From Acetobacteraceae bacterium (GTDB lineage: Bacteria > Pseudomonadota > Alphaproteobacteria > Acetobacterales > Acetobacteraceae), in NCBI GenBank assembly GCA_003133265.1, contig PKWQ01000322.1, positions 1-5,752 of the forward strand: 5,752 nucleotides of DNA. Reading direction: 5' to 3'. Positions 1 to 5,752 of this stretch are shown piece after piece (the first letter of the stretch is position 1; each line of letters begins with the position of its first letter). The notes beneath the pieces were generated by a model, which had not been told where the DNA came from, did not search any database, and saw nothing but the letters and a program-made list of their open reading frames with translations. The position numbers and the translations under genes are program-made.

Positions 1-68
1 TCGATACCGCGCTCAACGCGCTGGGTATCGCGGCGGATAAGGCTGGCCTGGGCGCCGTCCGGGCGTAA
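1..68 (+). CDS. C-terminal end of a gene, probably 1-deoxy-D-xylulose-5-phosphate synthase (partial)
   Basis: The frame starting at base 3 reads 21 sense codons and then a TAA stop at 66-68. The peptide is DTALNALGIAADKAGLGAVRA. No domain can be identified in so short a tail. The alanine/leucine-rich helix and the position directly upstream of tlyA fit the C-terminus of Dxs, the thiamine-diphosphate enzyme that starts the non-mevalonate isoprenoid pathway. The dxs-tlyA order is common in Rhodospirillales as I remember it. The reading frame is visible; the identity is inferred from context, so no symbol is given. The 39-base gap to tlyA suggests co-transcription. Confidence 0.5.
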   Translation, partial: DTALNALGIAADKAGLGAVRA

Positions 69-107
69 ACCTCATGTTCCCGCATACAGCGCCGACGGCG
101 GCCTGAG

Positions 108-845
108 ATGGCCAAGCGCCGCGCCGACCAGTTGCTGCTCGACCGCGGGCTGGTGGAAAGCCGCAGCCGCGCGCAGGCGCTGATCCTGGCCGGCAAGGTG
201 TTCAGCGGCGAGCGGCGCATCGACAAGGCGGGCGAGGCGCTGGCCGAGGATGTGGCGCTGGAGGTGCGTGGTCAGGACCATCCCTGGGTGTCGCGCGGCG
301 GCCTGAAGCTCGACCATGCGCTGTCCGCGTTCAACCTCTCGCCCGAGGGGCGGGTGTGCCTCGATGTCGGCGCCTCCACCGGCGGCTTCACCGACGTGCT
401 GCTGGCGCACGGCGCGGCGCGGGTGCATGCGGTCGATGTCGGGCACGGGCAACTGGCCTGGAAGCTTCGCACCGACCCGCGCGTGGTGGTGCATGAGCGG
501 ACCAACGCCCGCTATCTGAGCGCCGAGATCATCGCCGAACCGATCCAGGCTTTGGTGTGCGACGCCAGCTTCATCGGCCTCGCTACCCTGCTGCCGGCGC
601 CTTTGTCGCTGTGCGCGCCGGGCGCCTGGGCGGTGGCGCTGATCAAGCCGCAATTCGAGGCCGGGCGCGAACTGGTCGGCGGCAAGGGCGTGGTCCGCGA
701 TCCCGCCGTGCATGACGCCGTCTGCGCGCGTGTCCGCGCCTGGTGGGAAGCGTTGCCCGGCTGGCGGGTGCTGGGGATCGAGCCGAGCCCGATCACCGGC
801 CCCGAAGGCAACCGGGAATTCCTGATCGCAGCCGTGCGGGATTGA
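108..845 (+). CDS. tlyA: TlyA family rRNA (cytidine-2'-O)-methyltransferase
   Basis: This 245-residue protein has the TlyA layout: an N-terminal S4 RNA-binding domain (about residues 3-62) followed by an FtsJ/RrmJ-type Rossmann methyltransferase domain. The SAM-binding motif I is DVGASTGGF at residues 86-94. The K-D-K-E tetrad typical of 2'-O-methyltransferases is complete: K67 (SRGGLKL), D152 (VCDASF), K180 (LIKPQFE) and E237 (GNREF). TlyA proteins methylate C1920 of 23S rRNA, and the longer type II also methylates C1409 of 16S rRNA. The older name 'hemolysin' is misleading. Here the N-terminus (MAKRRADQLL) resembles type II, but the protein ends eight residues after E237, without the C-terminal extension of the mycobacterial enzyme. 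The ATG at 108 starts the S4 domain at the usual place, but no clear Shine-Dalgarno sequence precedes it, so it may be translated together with the upstream gene. It converges on the 852-1016 gene with six bases between. Confidence 0.95.
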   Translation: MAKRRADQLLLDRGLVESRSRAQALILAGKVFSGERRIDKAGEALAEDVALEVRGQDHPWVSRGGLKLDHALSAFNLSPEGRVCLDVGASTGGFTDVLLAHGAARVHAVDVGHGQLAWKLRTDPRVVVHERTNARYLSAEIIAEPIQALVCDASFIGLATLLPAPLSLCAPGAWAVALIKPQFEAGRELVGGKGVVRDPAVHDAVCARVRAWWEALPGWRVLGIEPSPITGPEGNREFLIAAVRD

Positions 846-862
846 TCTTGTTTATGAAGATC
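844..862. repeat. Perfect 6-bp inverted repeat spanning two convergent stop codons
   Basis: GATCTT (844-849) is followed by a 7-base loop and AAGATC (857-862). The structure covers the end of the tlyA TGA (843-845) and the TAA of the minus-strand small gene (852-854). Placement between convergent genes suggests a bidirectional terminator or mRNA 3'-end stabiliser. However, the stem is short and AT-rich, and neither strand has a U-tract after it, so it is not a canonical intrinsic terminator. The repeat is seen directly; any function is inferred. Confidence 0.3.
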
Positions 863-1016
863 GCCCGACAACCGTCTGATGCGTCGGCAATAACGTCGCG
901 CGTGACGTGATCTCGGCCAGCAGCGACCAGACTTTCTCCGGCTCCATCGCCACGTCCGGATCGTTCAGCAGACGGTCCAGCTCATCCAGCTTGCTTGTGT
1001 ATTCGGTGTCGGTCAT
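852..1016 (-). CDS. Small acidic conserved-looking protein of unknown function (54 aa)
   Basis: The chosen ATG (1014-1016) gives 54 residues beginning MTDTEYTSKLDELDRLLNDP. I prefer it to the ATG at 1067, which would add 17 residues, because GGAG lies at 1026-1029, nine bases upstream of the inner start. Residues 8-38 form an acidic, leucine-spaced segment likely to make two amphipathic helices around an NDPDVAMEP turn, with W30 following (EPEKVWSLLAEI). The tail is polar. There is no signal peptide or membrane segment, so it is probably cytoplasmic. I do not recognise the family. The composition is less arginine/proline-rich than antisense shadow frames in this GC-rich DNA, which argues for real coding. 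It lies 96 bases downstream of aroC on the same strand and could be its distal operon partner, or have its own promoter; no convincing promoter is visible. Confidence 0.65.
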   Translation of the reverse strand: MTDTEYTSKLDELDRLLNDPDVAMEPEKVWSLLAEITSRATLLPTHQTVVGRSS

Positions 1017-1112
1017 CGTCAGCGTCTCCACTTCCAACGCGATAGCGGAACGATGCCGGCCAATCATGGCGGCCGTTGGGCAAAATCATGCAAGATTGCG
1101 TGAGCGGACGCC

Positions 1113-2219
1113 TCAGTTCCGCGGCAGGCGGGCCCGCTCCGGCGCGTCCGGGTTCTGCGCCCGGTGGCGCAGCTTGTGGTCCGCCAGCACCAGCGCCAGC
1201 ATCGCCTCGCCCACCGGCACGGCGCGGATGCCGACGCAGGGATCGTGGCGGCCCTTGGTCGTCACCTCCACCTCCGCCCCGGTGCGATCGACCGAGCGGC
1301 GCGGCGTCAGGATCGAGCTGGTCGGCTTCACCGCGAACCGCGCGGCGATCGGCTGGCCGGTGGAGATGCCGCCCAGGATGCCGCCGGCGTGGTTGGCCAG
1401 GAACGCCACCTCGCCGCCGTCGCCGATGCGCATTTCGTCGGCGTTGGCCTCGCCGCTGAGCGCGGCGGCGGCGAAACCCTCGCCGATCTCCATGCCCTTG
1501 ACCGCGTTGATCGACATCAGCGCCCCGGCCAGATCGGCGTCCAGCTTGCCATAGATCGGCGCCCCGAGCCCCGGCGGCACGCCGTCGGCCACCAGTTCGA
1601 TCACCGCGCCGACCGAGGAGCCGGCCTGGCGGACCTCGCCCAGGTAGGTTTCCCACTGCTTGGCGGCGACCGGGTCGGGGCAGAAGAACGGGTTCTGGTC
1701 CACCGCGCTCCAGTCCCAGCGGTCGCGGTCGATCCGGTGCGGGCCGATCTGCACCAGCGCGCCGCGAATGCGGACGCCGCCGCCCAGCATTTTGCGCGCC
1801 ACCGCCCCGGCGGCGACGCGCATCGCGGTTTCCCGCGCCGAGCTGCGTCCGCCGCCGCGATAGTCGCGGATGCCGTATTTCAGCTCGTAGGTCAGGTCGG
1901 CATGGCCGGGACGGAAACGCTCGGCGATCTCGCCGTAATCCTTGGAGCGCTGATCGACATTCTCGATCGTCAGTGCGATCGGCGTGCCGGTGGTCATGCC
2001 CTCGAACACGCCGGACAGGATCTTCACCTGGTCCGGTTCCTGGCGCTGGGTGGTGAAGCGCGACTGGCCGGGCCGGCGGCGGTCGAGCCAGGGCTGGATG
2101 TCGGCTTCGGTCAGCGGAATGCGCGGCGGGCAGCCGTCGACGACGCAGCCGATGGCCGGGCCGTGGCTCTCGCCCCAGGTGGTCATTCGGAACAACAGGC
2201 CGAAGCTGTTGTACGACAT
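1113..2219 (-). CDS. aroC: Chorismate synthase
   Basis: This enzyme catalyses the last shikimate-pathway step, converting 5-enolpyruvylshikimate-3-phosphate to chorismate with reduced FMN as cofactor, in the cytoplasm. The 368-residue length is typical. All three family signatures are visible: GESHGPAIG at residues 16-24 with conserved H19; GGRSSARETAMRVAAGA at 123-139; and RHDPCVGIRAVPVGEAM at 324-340. RPGHAD at 103-108 supplies the second conserved histidine (H106). The ATG at 2217-2219 gives the usual family start (MSYNSFGLLFRMTTWGESHG). It is preceded by GAGGGA at 2230-2235, ten bases upstream, just after the fabI stop. The 18-base gap to fabI implies one transcript with fabI first. The protein looks intact, with no missing motif. 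Confidence 0.98.
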   Translation of the reverse strand: MSYNSFGLLFRMTTWGESHGPAIGCVVDGCPPRIPLTEADIQPWLDRRRPGQSRFTTQRQEPDQVKILSGVFEGMTTGTPIALTIENVDQRSKDYGEIAERFRPGHADLTYELKYGIRDYRGGGRSSARETAMRVAAGAVARKMLGGGVRIRGALVQIGPHRIDRDRWDWSAVDQNPFFCPDPVAAKQWETYLGEVRQAGSSVGAVIELVADGVPPGLGAPIYGKLDADLAGALMSINAVKGMEIGEGFAAAALSGEANADEMRIGDGGEVAFLANHAGGILGGISTGQPIAARFAVKPTSSILTPRRSVDRTGAEVEVTTKGRHDPCVGIRAVPVGEAMLALVLADHKLRHRAQNPDAPERARLPRN

Positions 2220-2237
2220 CCGCCCGCGTTCCCTCGC

Positions 2238-3083
2238 TCAGGTGTCGGAGGCGGTGGCGATGTCGGGCGCCTTCGGATTCTTCATCCCGACGATATGGTA
2301 GCCGCAATCGACGTGATGCACCTCTCCGGTGACGCCCGAGGATAGGTCCGACAGCAGATACACGCCGGCGCCGCCCACGTCCTCGGTGGTGGTGTTGCGC
2401 TCCATCGGCGCATTCAGTTGGTTCCAGCGCAGGATGTAGCGGAAATCGCCGATGCCGTTCGCCGCCAGGGTCTTGATCGGCCCAGCGCTTATCGCGTTCA
2501 CCCGGATGCCGATCCCGCCCAGATCGGCGGCCAGATAGCGCACCGACGCCTCCAGCGCCGCCTTGGCGACGCCCATCACGTTGTAGTGCGGCACCACCCG
2601 CTCGGCGCCCAGATAGGTCAGCGTCAGCAGCGACCCGCCCGGTTTCATCATCGGCACCGCGCGCTGGGCGATGGCGGTGAAGGAATAGGCGGAAATGTCC
2701 AGCGCCTTCTGGAACACCGCGCGGGGCGTGTCCAGATAGCGCCCGCGCAGGAACGCCTTGTCGGCATAGCCGATGGCGTGGACCAGGAAATCCAGCCCGT
2801 CCCACTGCTCGCCGAGGGCGGCGAAGGCGGTGTCGATGTTGGCGTCATCGGCCACGTCGCAGGGGAACAGCATCGTGCTGCCCACGCTTTGCGCCAGCGG
2901 GCGCACCCGGCGTTCCAGCGCGTCGCCGAGAAAGGTGAAGGCAAGCTCGGCCCCCTGCGCGGCGCAGGCGGCGGCGATGCCCCAGGCGAGGGAGCGGTCG
3001 TTCGCCACGCCCATGATCAGGCCGCGTTTGCCCTGCATCAGCGTGCCTCTGGTGGGGGCAATCATTGGTTCGCTGTCCGGCAT
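2238..3083 (-). CDS. fabI: Enoyl-[acyl-carrier-protein] reductase (NADH), FabI type
   Basis: FabI reduces trans-2-enoyl-ACP to acyl-ACP in the last step of each fatty acid elongation cycle and is the target of triclosan and isoniazid-type inhibitors. The 281-residue protein is a short-chain dehydrogenase/reductase. Its dinucleotide-binding stretch GVANDRSLAWGIA is at residues 25-37, and HAIGYADKAF at 102-111 follows the conserved CDVADD segment (75-80). The FabI active-site pattern is complete: Y157, Y167 and K174, in YLGAERVVPHYNVMGVAK, equivalent to E. coli Y146, Y156 and K163. SAGPIKTLAANGI at 199-211 is the substrate-loop region. I chose the first ATG (3081-3083) because GAGGA lies six bases upstream. 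M16, preceded by AGAGG, is a possible alternative and would give an N-terminus closer to the E. coli length. It leads the fabI-aroC unit and is divergent from pdxH. Confidence 0.97.
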   Translation of the reverse strand: MPDSEPMIAPTRGTLMQGKRGLIMGVANDRSLAWGIAAACAAQGAELAFTFLGDALERRVRPLAQSVGSTMLFPCDVADDANIDTAFAALGEQWDGLDFLVHAIGYADKAFLRGRYLDTPRAVFQKALDISAYSFTAIAQRAVPMMKPGGSLLTLTYLGAERVVPHYNVMGVAKAALEASVRYLAADLGGIGIRVNAISAGPIKTLAANGIGDFRYILRWNQLNAPMERNTTTEDVGGAGVYLLSDLSSGVTGEVHHVDCGYHIVGMKNPKAPDIATASDT

Positions 3084-3089
3084 GGGGAA

Positions 3090-3094
3090 TCCTC
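3090..3094 (-). promoter_or_regulatory. Ribosome binding site of fabI
   Basis: On the minus strand GAGGA sits six bases before the ATG at 3083. It supports the first in-frame ATG over M7, which has no such sequence, and over M16, which has a competing AGAGG. Confidence 0.65.
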
Positions 3095-3211
3095 AAAAGC
3101 GTGAAGGCGGCGTAGTGTGTCGCTGCGTGGTGGCACAGCCGCGCTCATCCGGGCAAGGGGGCAGGACATTCCGTCTGCCCATAGTCGGACATGCGGACAC
3201 AGTGCGCCAGC

Positions 3212-3219
3212 GGAAAGGA
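3212..3219 (+). promoter_or_regulatory. Ribosome binding site of pdxH
   Basis: GGAAAGGA ends eight bases before the ATG at 3228. It sets the pdxH start there and rejects a longer in-frame extension from a GTG at 3117, whose extra 37 residues do not resemble the family. Confidence 0.8.
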
Positions 3220-3227
3220 CGCAAGCA

Positions 3228-3833
3228 ATGCCTGATGCAAACCCGACCGACCCGTTCCAGTTCTTCGACGCCTGGTTCGCCGAGGCCAGCGCCAGCGAAC
3301 CGAGCGATGCCAATGCCATGACCGTCGCCACAGCCTCGCCCGACGGGCTGCCGGCGGCGCGTACTTTGCTGCTGAAAGGCGTCGATCCGGCAGGGACCAA
3401 CCCGCGCGGATTCGTCTTCTATACCAACAAACAGAGCCGCAAGGGCGACGAACTCGCCGCCAACGGGCGCACCGCCCTGCTGTTCTACTGGAAGAGCCTC
3501 GCCCGGCAGATCCGCATCGAGGGCACGGTGACCGACGTGACCGCCGCCGAGGCCGACGCCTATTTCGTCACCCGCCCGCGCATTTCCCGCCTTGGCGCCT
3601 GGGCCTCGCAGCAATCCCGCTCGCTGGAAAGCCGTGCGGTGCTGGAAGCGCGCCTGGCCGCGCTGGAGGCAAAATATCCCGGCGAGGCCATTCCCCGCCC
3701 GCCGCACTGGTCCGGCTACCGGCTGATCCCGCGCTATTTCGAGTTCTGGCAGGCGCGCGAGTTCCGGCTGCACGACCGCCTGACCTACACACGTGAAGGT
3801 GCCGGCTGGCGCGCCGCACGGCTCAATCCCTGA
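3228..3833 (+). CDS. pdxH: Pyridoxamine/pyridoxine 5'-phosphate oxidase
   Basis: This FMN-dependent enzyme oxidises pyridoxine 5'-phosphate or pyridoxamine 5'-phosphate to pyridoxal 5'-phosphate, in the final biosynthetic and salvage step of vitamin B6. The 201-residue length is normal for the family. The split-barrel flavin fold is evident: ARTLLLKGVD at residues 44-53, GFVFYTNKQSRKG at 61-73 and ALLFYWKSLARQIRIEG at 83-99. The C-terminal PNPOx signature FEFWQAREFRLHDR is at 171-184, including R180 and H182, which correspond to the substrate-binding R197 and H199 of E. coli PdxH. SRLGAWASQQS at 120-130 is another family block. The enzyme is expected to be a cytoplasmic homodimer. It is divergent from fabI, and the next gene begins within or five bases after its 3' end, implying translational coupling. 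Confidence 0.97.
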   Translation: MPDANPTDPFQFFDAWFAEASASEPSDANAMTVATASPDGLPAARTLLLKGVDPAGTNPRGFVFYTNKQSRKGDELAANGRTALLFYWKSLARQIRIEGTVTDVTAAEADAYFVTRPRISRLGAWASQQSRSLESRAVLEARLAALEAKYPGEAIPRPPHWSGYRLIPRYFEFWQAREFRLHDRLTYTREGAGWRAARLNP

Positions 3834-3837
3834 CAGC

Positions 3838-5352
3838 GTGTCCATCCCCCCCGCCCAGGCCCCCTCTTCTCAGGCCGAGGTAGCCGCGTTTCTCGCCGCC
3901 TTGGCCGGGGCGGCACCGGTGGAGACGCATATCTCGCTCGTCTTTCTCGGGCCGGACACGGTCTGGAAACTGAAGAAGGCGGTGCGCCTCTCGTTCCTCG
4001 ATTTCTCCAGCCTCGCGCATCGGCGGCGTTTCTGCCTGCGGGAACTGGAACTGAACGGTCCCGCCGCCCCCGGCCTCTACCGCGACGTGGTGCCGGTGGT
4101 GCGCGGCCCCGACGGCGGGCTGGGGTTCGGCGGGGAGCGGGATGCGGACCGCGCGCTGGATTGGGTGCTGCGCATGGCCCGCGTGCCGGAGGGCGACTTC
4201 CTCGACGTGATCGCCGAGCGGGGCGGGCTGAGCCCGGAGTTGCTCGACGCGACGGCCGACTCGGTCGCCGCCTATCACCAAGCCTTGCCGCCCGCCGAAA
4301 TTGTGCGCGCGTCCGATGGCGTGCGCTGGACCGTCGCCGGCAATGCAAGCGCGGCCCGCGCCGCCGGACTGGACCCGGACGCCGTCGCCGCCTGGGAGGC
4401 AGGGATCGCGGCGCGGCTGGAACCGATCGCCGGCTGGCTGGATGCGCGCGGGCAGGCGGGGTTCGTGCGCCGCGCGCATGGCGATCTGCATCTGGGCAAT
4501 CTCTGCCTGTGGCAGGGCCGGCCGGTGCCGTTCGACGCGCTGGAGTTCGACGAAACGCTGGCCACCATCGACCTCGGCTATGACCTGGCGTTCCTGCTGA
4601 TGGACATCGAGCACCGAGTCGGCCGCCCCGCCGCCAACCGGGTGCTGAACCGCTATGTCGCGCGTACCGGCGACGTGGCGCTGGTCCGGGGCCTGCCGGT
4701 GTTCCTCTCGCTGCGGGCGATGGTGCGCGCGCATGTGGAGGCCACGCGCGGCCGGGGGGTACCGGCGCAGGGCTATCTGGCGGCGGCGCTCGCCTATCTG
4801 CGGCCCGCCGCGCCGCTGATCGTCGGCATCGGCGGGTTGCAGGGAACCGGCAAGTCCACGCTGGCCCGCGCGCTCGCCCCCGGGCTGGGTCCCGCGCCGG
4901 GCGCGCTGATCCCGCGCAGCGACGAGGTGCGCAAGCGCCTGCATGGCGTGCCGCCGGAGGCCAAGCTGCCCGCTGCCGCCTATAACGCGGCGGCTTCGGA
5001 GGCCGTGTTCGCCGAACTGATCGCCGAGGCCCGCATTGCGGCGGAGGCCGGGCACGCGGTGGTGGCGGATGCGATGTTCCTCGACCCCGCGCTCCGCGCC
5101 GCGCTGCGCGATGCCGCCCAGGCGGCCGGGGTTCCGTTCCTCGGCCTGTGGCTGTGCGCGCCGCTGGGTGTGCTGGAAGCCAGGGTCTCCGCCCGCACCG
5201 GCGATGCCTCGGATGCCACCATCGCGGTGCTGCGCGCCGCCGCCGGCGCCGCGGGCGAGGTAAAGGACTGGCACGCGATTCCGGCGCTGGATGCCGGGGC
5301 GACGCTTGCCGCCGCACGAGAAGCTGTCACAAAGCTTGCCGCCGCGTGCTAA
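3838..5352 (+). CDS. Two-domain protein: aminoglycoside-phosphotransferase-like kinase fused to P-loop kinase (AAA-type ATP-binding)
   Basis: The protein has 504 residues from the GTG at 3838. The N-terminal part (about 10-320) is of the COG2187 APH-like type. It carries the catalytic loop HGDLHLGN at 214-221 (D216 the likely base, N221 a metal ligand), FDALEFDE at 232-239 and IDLGYDLAFLLMDIEHR at 244-260. N-lobe lysines occur in VWKLKKAVRLSFLDFS near 42-57. The C-terminal part (about 326-504) is a COG0645-type nucleotide kinase: Walker A GLQGTGKST at 333-341, SDEVRKRL at 361-368 and VVADAMFLD at 408-416. The family is often annotated 'bifunctional aminoglycoside phosphotransferase/ATP-binding protein'; I know of no established substrate, and antibiotic resistance should not be assumed. 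An in-frame GTG at 3793 would add 15 residues overlapping pdxH. I prefer 3838 because the family begins near SQAEVAAFL. Neither start has a clear Shine-Dalgarno sequence, so coupling to pdxH is likely. Confidence 0.88.
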   Translation: MSIPPAQAPSSQAEVAAFLAALAGAAPVETHISLVFLGPDTVWKLKKAVRLSFLDFSSLAHRRRFCLRELELNGPAAPGLYRDVVPVVRGPDGGLGFGGERDADRALDWVLRMARVPEGDFLDVIAERGGLSPELLDATADSVAAYHQALPPAEIVRASDGVRWTVAGNASAARAAGLDPDAVAAWEAGIAARLEPIAGWLDARGQAGFVRRAHGDLHLGNLCLWQGRPVPFDALEFDETLATIDLGYDLAFLLMDIEHRVGRPAANRVLNRYVARTGDVALVRGLPVFLSLRAMVRAHVEATRGRGVPAQGYLAAALAYLRPAAPLIVGIGGLQGTGKSTLARALAPGLGPAPGALIPRSDEVRKRLHGVPPEAKLPAAAYNAAASEAVFAELIAEARIAAEAGHAVVADAMFLDPALRAALRDAAQAAGVPFLGLWLCAPLGVLEARVSARTGDASDATIAVLRAAAGAAGEVKDWHAIPALDAGATLAAAREAVTKLAAAC

Positions 5353-5374
5353 ACTTGAACCACGACCGGTGAAC

Positions 5375-5380
5375 AAGGAG
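5375..5380 (+). promoter_or_regulatory. Ribosome binding site of the universal stress protein gene
   Basis: AAGGAG lies seven bases before the ATG at 5388. It is the strongest Shine-Dalgarno sequence in the window and suggests efficient translation, independent of the preceding gene. Confidence 0.85.
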
Positions 5381-5387
5381 CCTCTCG

Positions 5388-5752
5388 ATGGCTATCCGCA
5401 AGCTGCTGCTGCCGCTGACTGGTACTGCCGCTGGTGAAGCGGCGTTGAGCACCGCCTTGATGATCGCCCAGATCTGGAACGCGCATGTGACCGCGCTGCA
5501 TGTGCGCGTCGACAGCCGCGACGTCGCGCCGCTGGCCGGTGAGGGCCTGTCGGGCGCGATGATCGAGGAAATGATGTCGGCGACCGAGAAAGAGAGCAGC
5601 GAGCGCGCCAACGCCGTGCGCGACATGTTCGAGCAGTTCGTCGCCGATCACAACGTGGTGGTGGCCGAGGCGCGTCCGGGCGCCGGCACCGCCACTGCCA
5701 GCTTCGCCTCGGTGATCGGGCGGGAGGAGGATCTGGTGGCGCAGCATGCCCG
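5388..5752 (+). CDS. Universal stress protein, N-terminal part (runs off the window)
   Basis: An open frame of 121 complete codons starts at the ATG at 5388 and has no stop before the right edge. It begins MAIRKLLLPLTGTAAGEAAL, the first beta strand and turn of a UspA-type alpha/beta fold. The helix ALMIAQIWNAHVTALHVRVD (residues 23-42) leads into the second strand. A charged helical stretch (EMMSATEKESSERANAVRDMF, about 61-81) and the strand NVVVAEARPG (89-98) follow. Such proteins bind ATP or respond to stress and are cytoplasmic. The long first domain, with an inserted helix at 55-80, fits tandem two-domain Usp proteins of about 280 residues seen in Acetobacteraceae. The glycine-rich ATP-binding motif would lie beyond the edge, so nucleotide binding cannot be judged. 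The 35-base gap from the kinase gene and its own strong ribosome binding site leave open whether it has a separate promoter. Confidence 0.85.
   Translation, partial: MAIRKLLLPLTGTAAGEAALSTALMIAQIWNAHVTALHVRVDSRDVAPLAGEGLSGAMIEEMMSATEKESSERANAVRDMFEQFVADHNVVVAEARPGAGTATASFASVIGREEDLVAQHA

Larger units (their letters stand above)
3084..3227. promoter_or_regulatory. Divergent intergenic region between fabI and pdxH
   Basis: These 144 bases separate the divergent starts of fabI (minus) and pdxH (plus), so promoters for both directions should lie here or nearby. The fabI ribosome binding site (3090-3094) and the pdxH site (3212-3219) are at the two ends. I do not see a convincing -35/-10 pair on either strand. 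CGGACA occurs twice in direct orientation with a two-base gap (3186-3191 and 3194-3199), and a further GGACA lies at 3164-3168. These could be an operator, but they are short. No ORF here looks real. Confidence 0.5.

Noticed and set aside
893..908. Inverted repeat ACGTC/GACGT with a 6-base loop
   Set aside because: It is a 5-bp stem inside the coding sequence of the small gene, and this is common by chance at this GC content.
1017..1112. Possible promoter or terminator between aroC and the small gene
   Set aside because: Only a weak 5-bp stem near the aroC stop and TTGCAT-like words were seen, with no matching -10 box or U-tract.
907..1554. A 215-codon plus-strand frame covering the small gene and the end of aroC
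   Set aside because: The composition is serine/arginine-rich, it has no ribosome binding site, and it overlaps aroC's conserved signature on the other strand.
1164..2345. A 393-codon plus-strand frame opposite aroC
   Set aside because: It is rich in histidine, arginine and alanine without domain motifs, antisense to an intact chorismate synthase.
982..2805. A 607-codon minus-strand frame running across fabI, aroC and the small gene
   Set aside because: It is out of frame with the strongly supported fabI and aroC genes, spans both, and has low-complexity arginine-rich composition.
3117..3227. N-terminal extension of pdxH from a GTG at 3117
   Set aside because: It has no Shine-Dalgarno sequence and is unlike the PdxH family, and GGAAAGGA before the ATG at 3228 gives a normal-length enzyme.
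3785..5376. Two very long minus-strand open frames (510 and 517 codons) opposite the kinase gene
   Set aside because: Their translations are arginine/proline- or glycine-rich with no recognisable motif, while the plus frame carries clear kinase and Walker A motifs. Long antisense frames are expected in GC-rich coding DNA.
1..5752. Mobile elements, CRISPR arrays, tRNA or rRNA genes, phage or defence cassettes
   Set aside because: No terminal inverted repeats with a transposase, no regularly spaced repeats, no tRNA-like cloverleaf and no defence-type domain arrangement were found. The window is almost fully occupied by housekeeping genes.

Overview
The window is a GC-rich stretch (about two thirds G+C by eye) of ordinary bacterial chromosome. 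It is packed with housekeeping genes. The gene content and protein styles point to an alphaproteobacterium, most likely of the Rhodospirillales/Acetobacteraceae type. The reasons are a TlyA methyltransferase directly behind what looks like the end of dxs, a fabI-aroC pair divergent from pdxH, and an Acetobacteraceae-like universal stress protein. This placement is inferred from remembered families and gene order, not from a database search.

Layout, left to right. Positions 1-68 hold the last 21 codons of a plus-strand gene, probably dxs. tlyA (108-845, plus) follows: an S4-domain rRNA 2'-O-methyltransferase with a complete K-D-K-E catalytic tetrad. It converges almost stop-to-stop on a 54-residue minus-strand gene of unknown function (852-1016). 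Upstream of that on the minus strand are aroC (1113-2219, chorismate synthase) and fabI (2238-3083, enoyl-ACP reductase), 18 bases apart and probably one operon, fabI first. A 144-base divergent intergenic region (3084-3227) separates fabI from pdxH (3228-3833, plus; pyridoxamine/pyridoxine 5'-phosphate oxidase). A two-domain protein follows pdxH tightly (3838-5352): an aminoglycoside-phosphotransferase-like kinase domain fused to a P-loop kinase domain. After 35 bases with a strong ribosome binding site comes a universal stress protein gene (from 5388) that runs off the right edge.

The genes cover separate core pathways: isoprenoid precursors (dxs, if correct), ribosome modification (tlyA), aromatic amino acid synthesis (aroC), fatty acid elongation (fabI), vitamin B6 (pdxH) and stress response (usp). 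I see no mobile element, CRISPR array, tRNA, rRNA, phage gene or defence cassette, and no new system. The points that most deserve a second look are the uncharacterised kinase/P-loop fusion, the 54-residue protein, a TlyA that looks type II at its N-terminus but type I at its C-terminus, and a perfect inverted repeat spanning the convergent stop codons of tlyA and the small gene.
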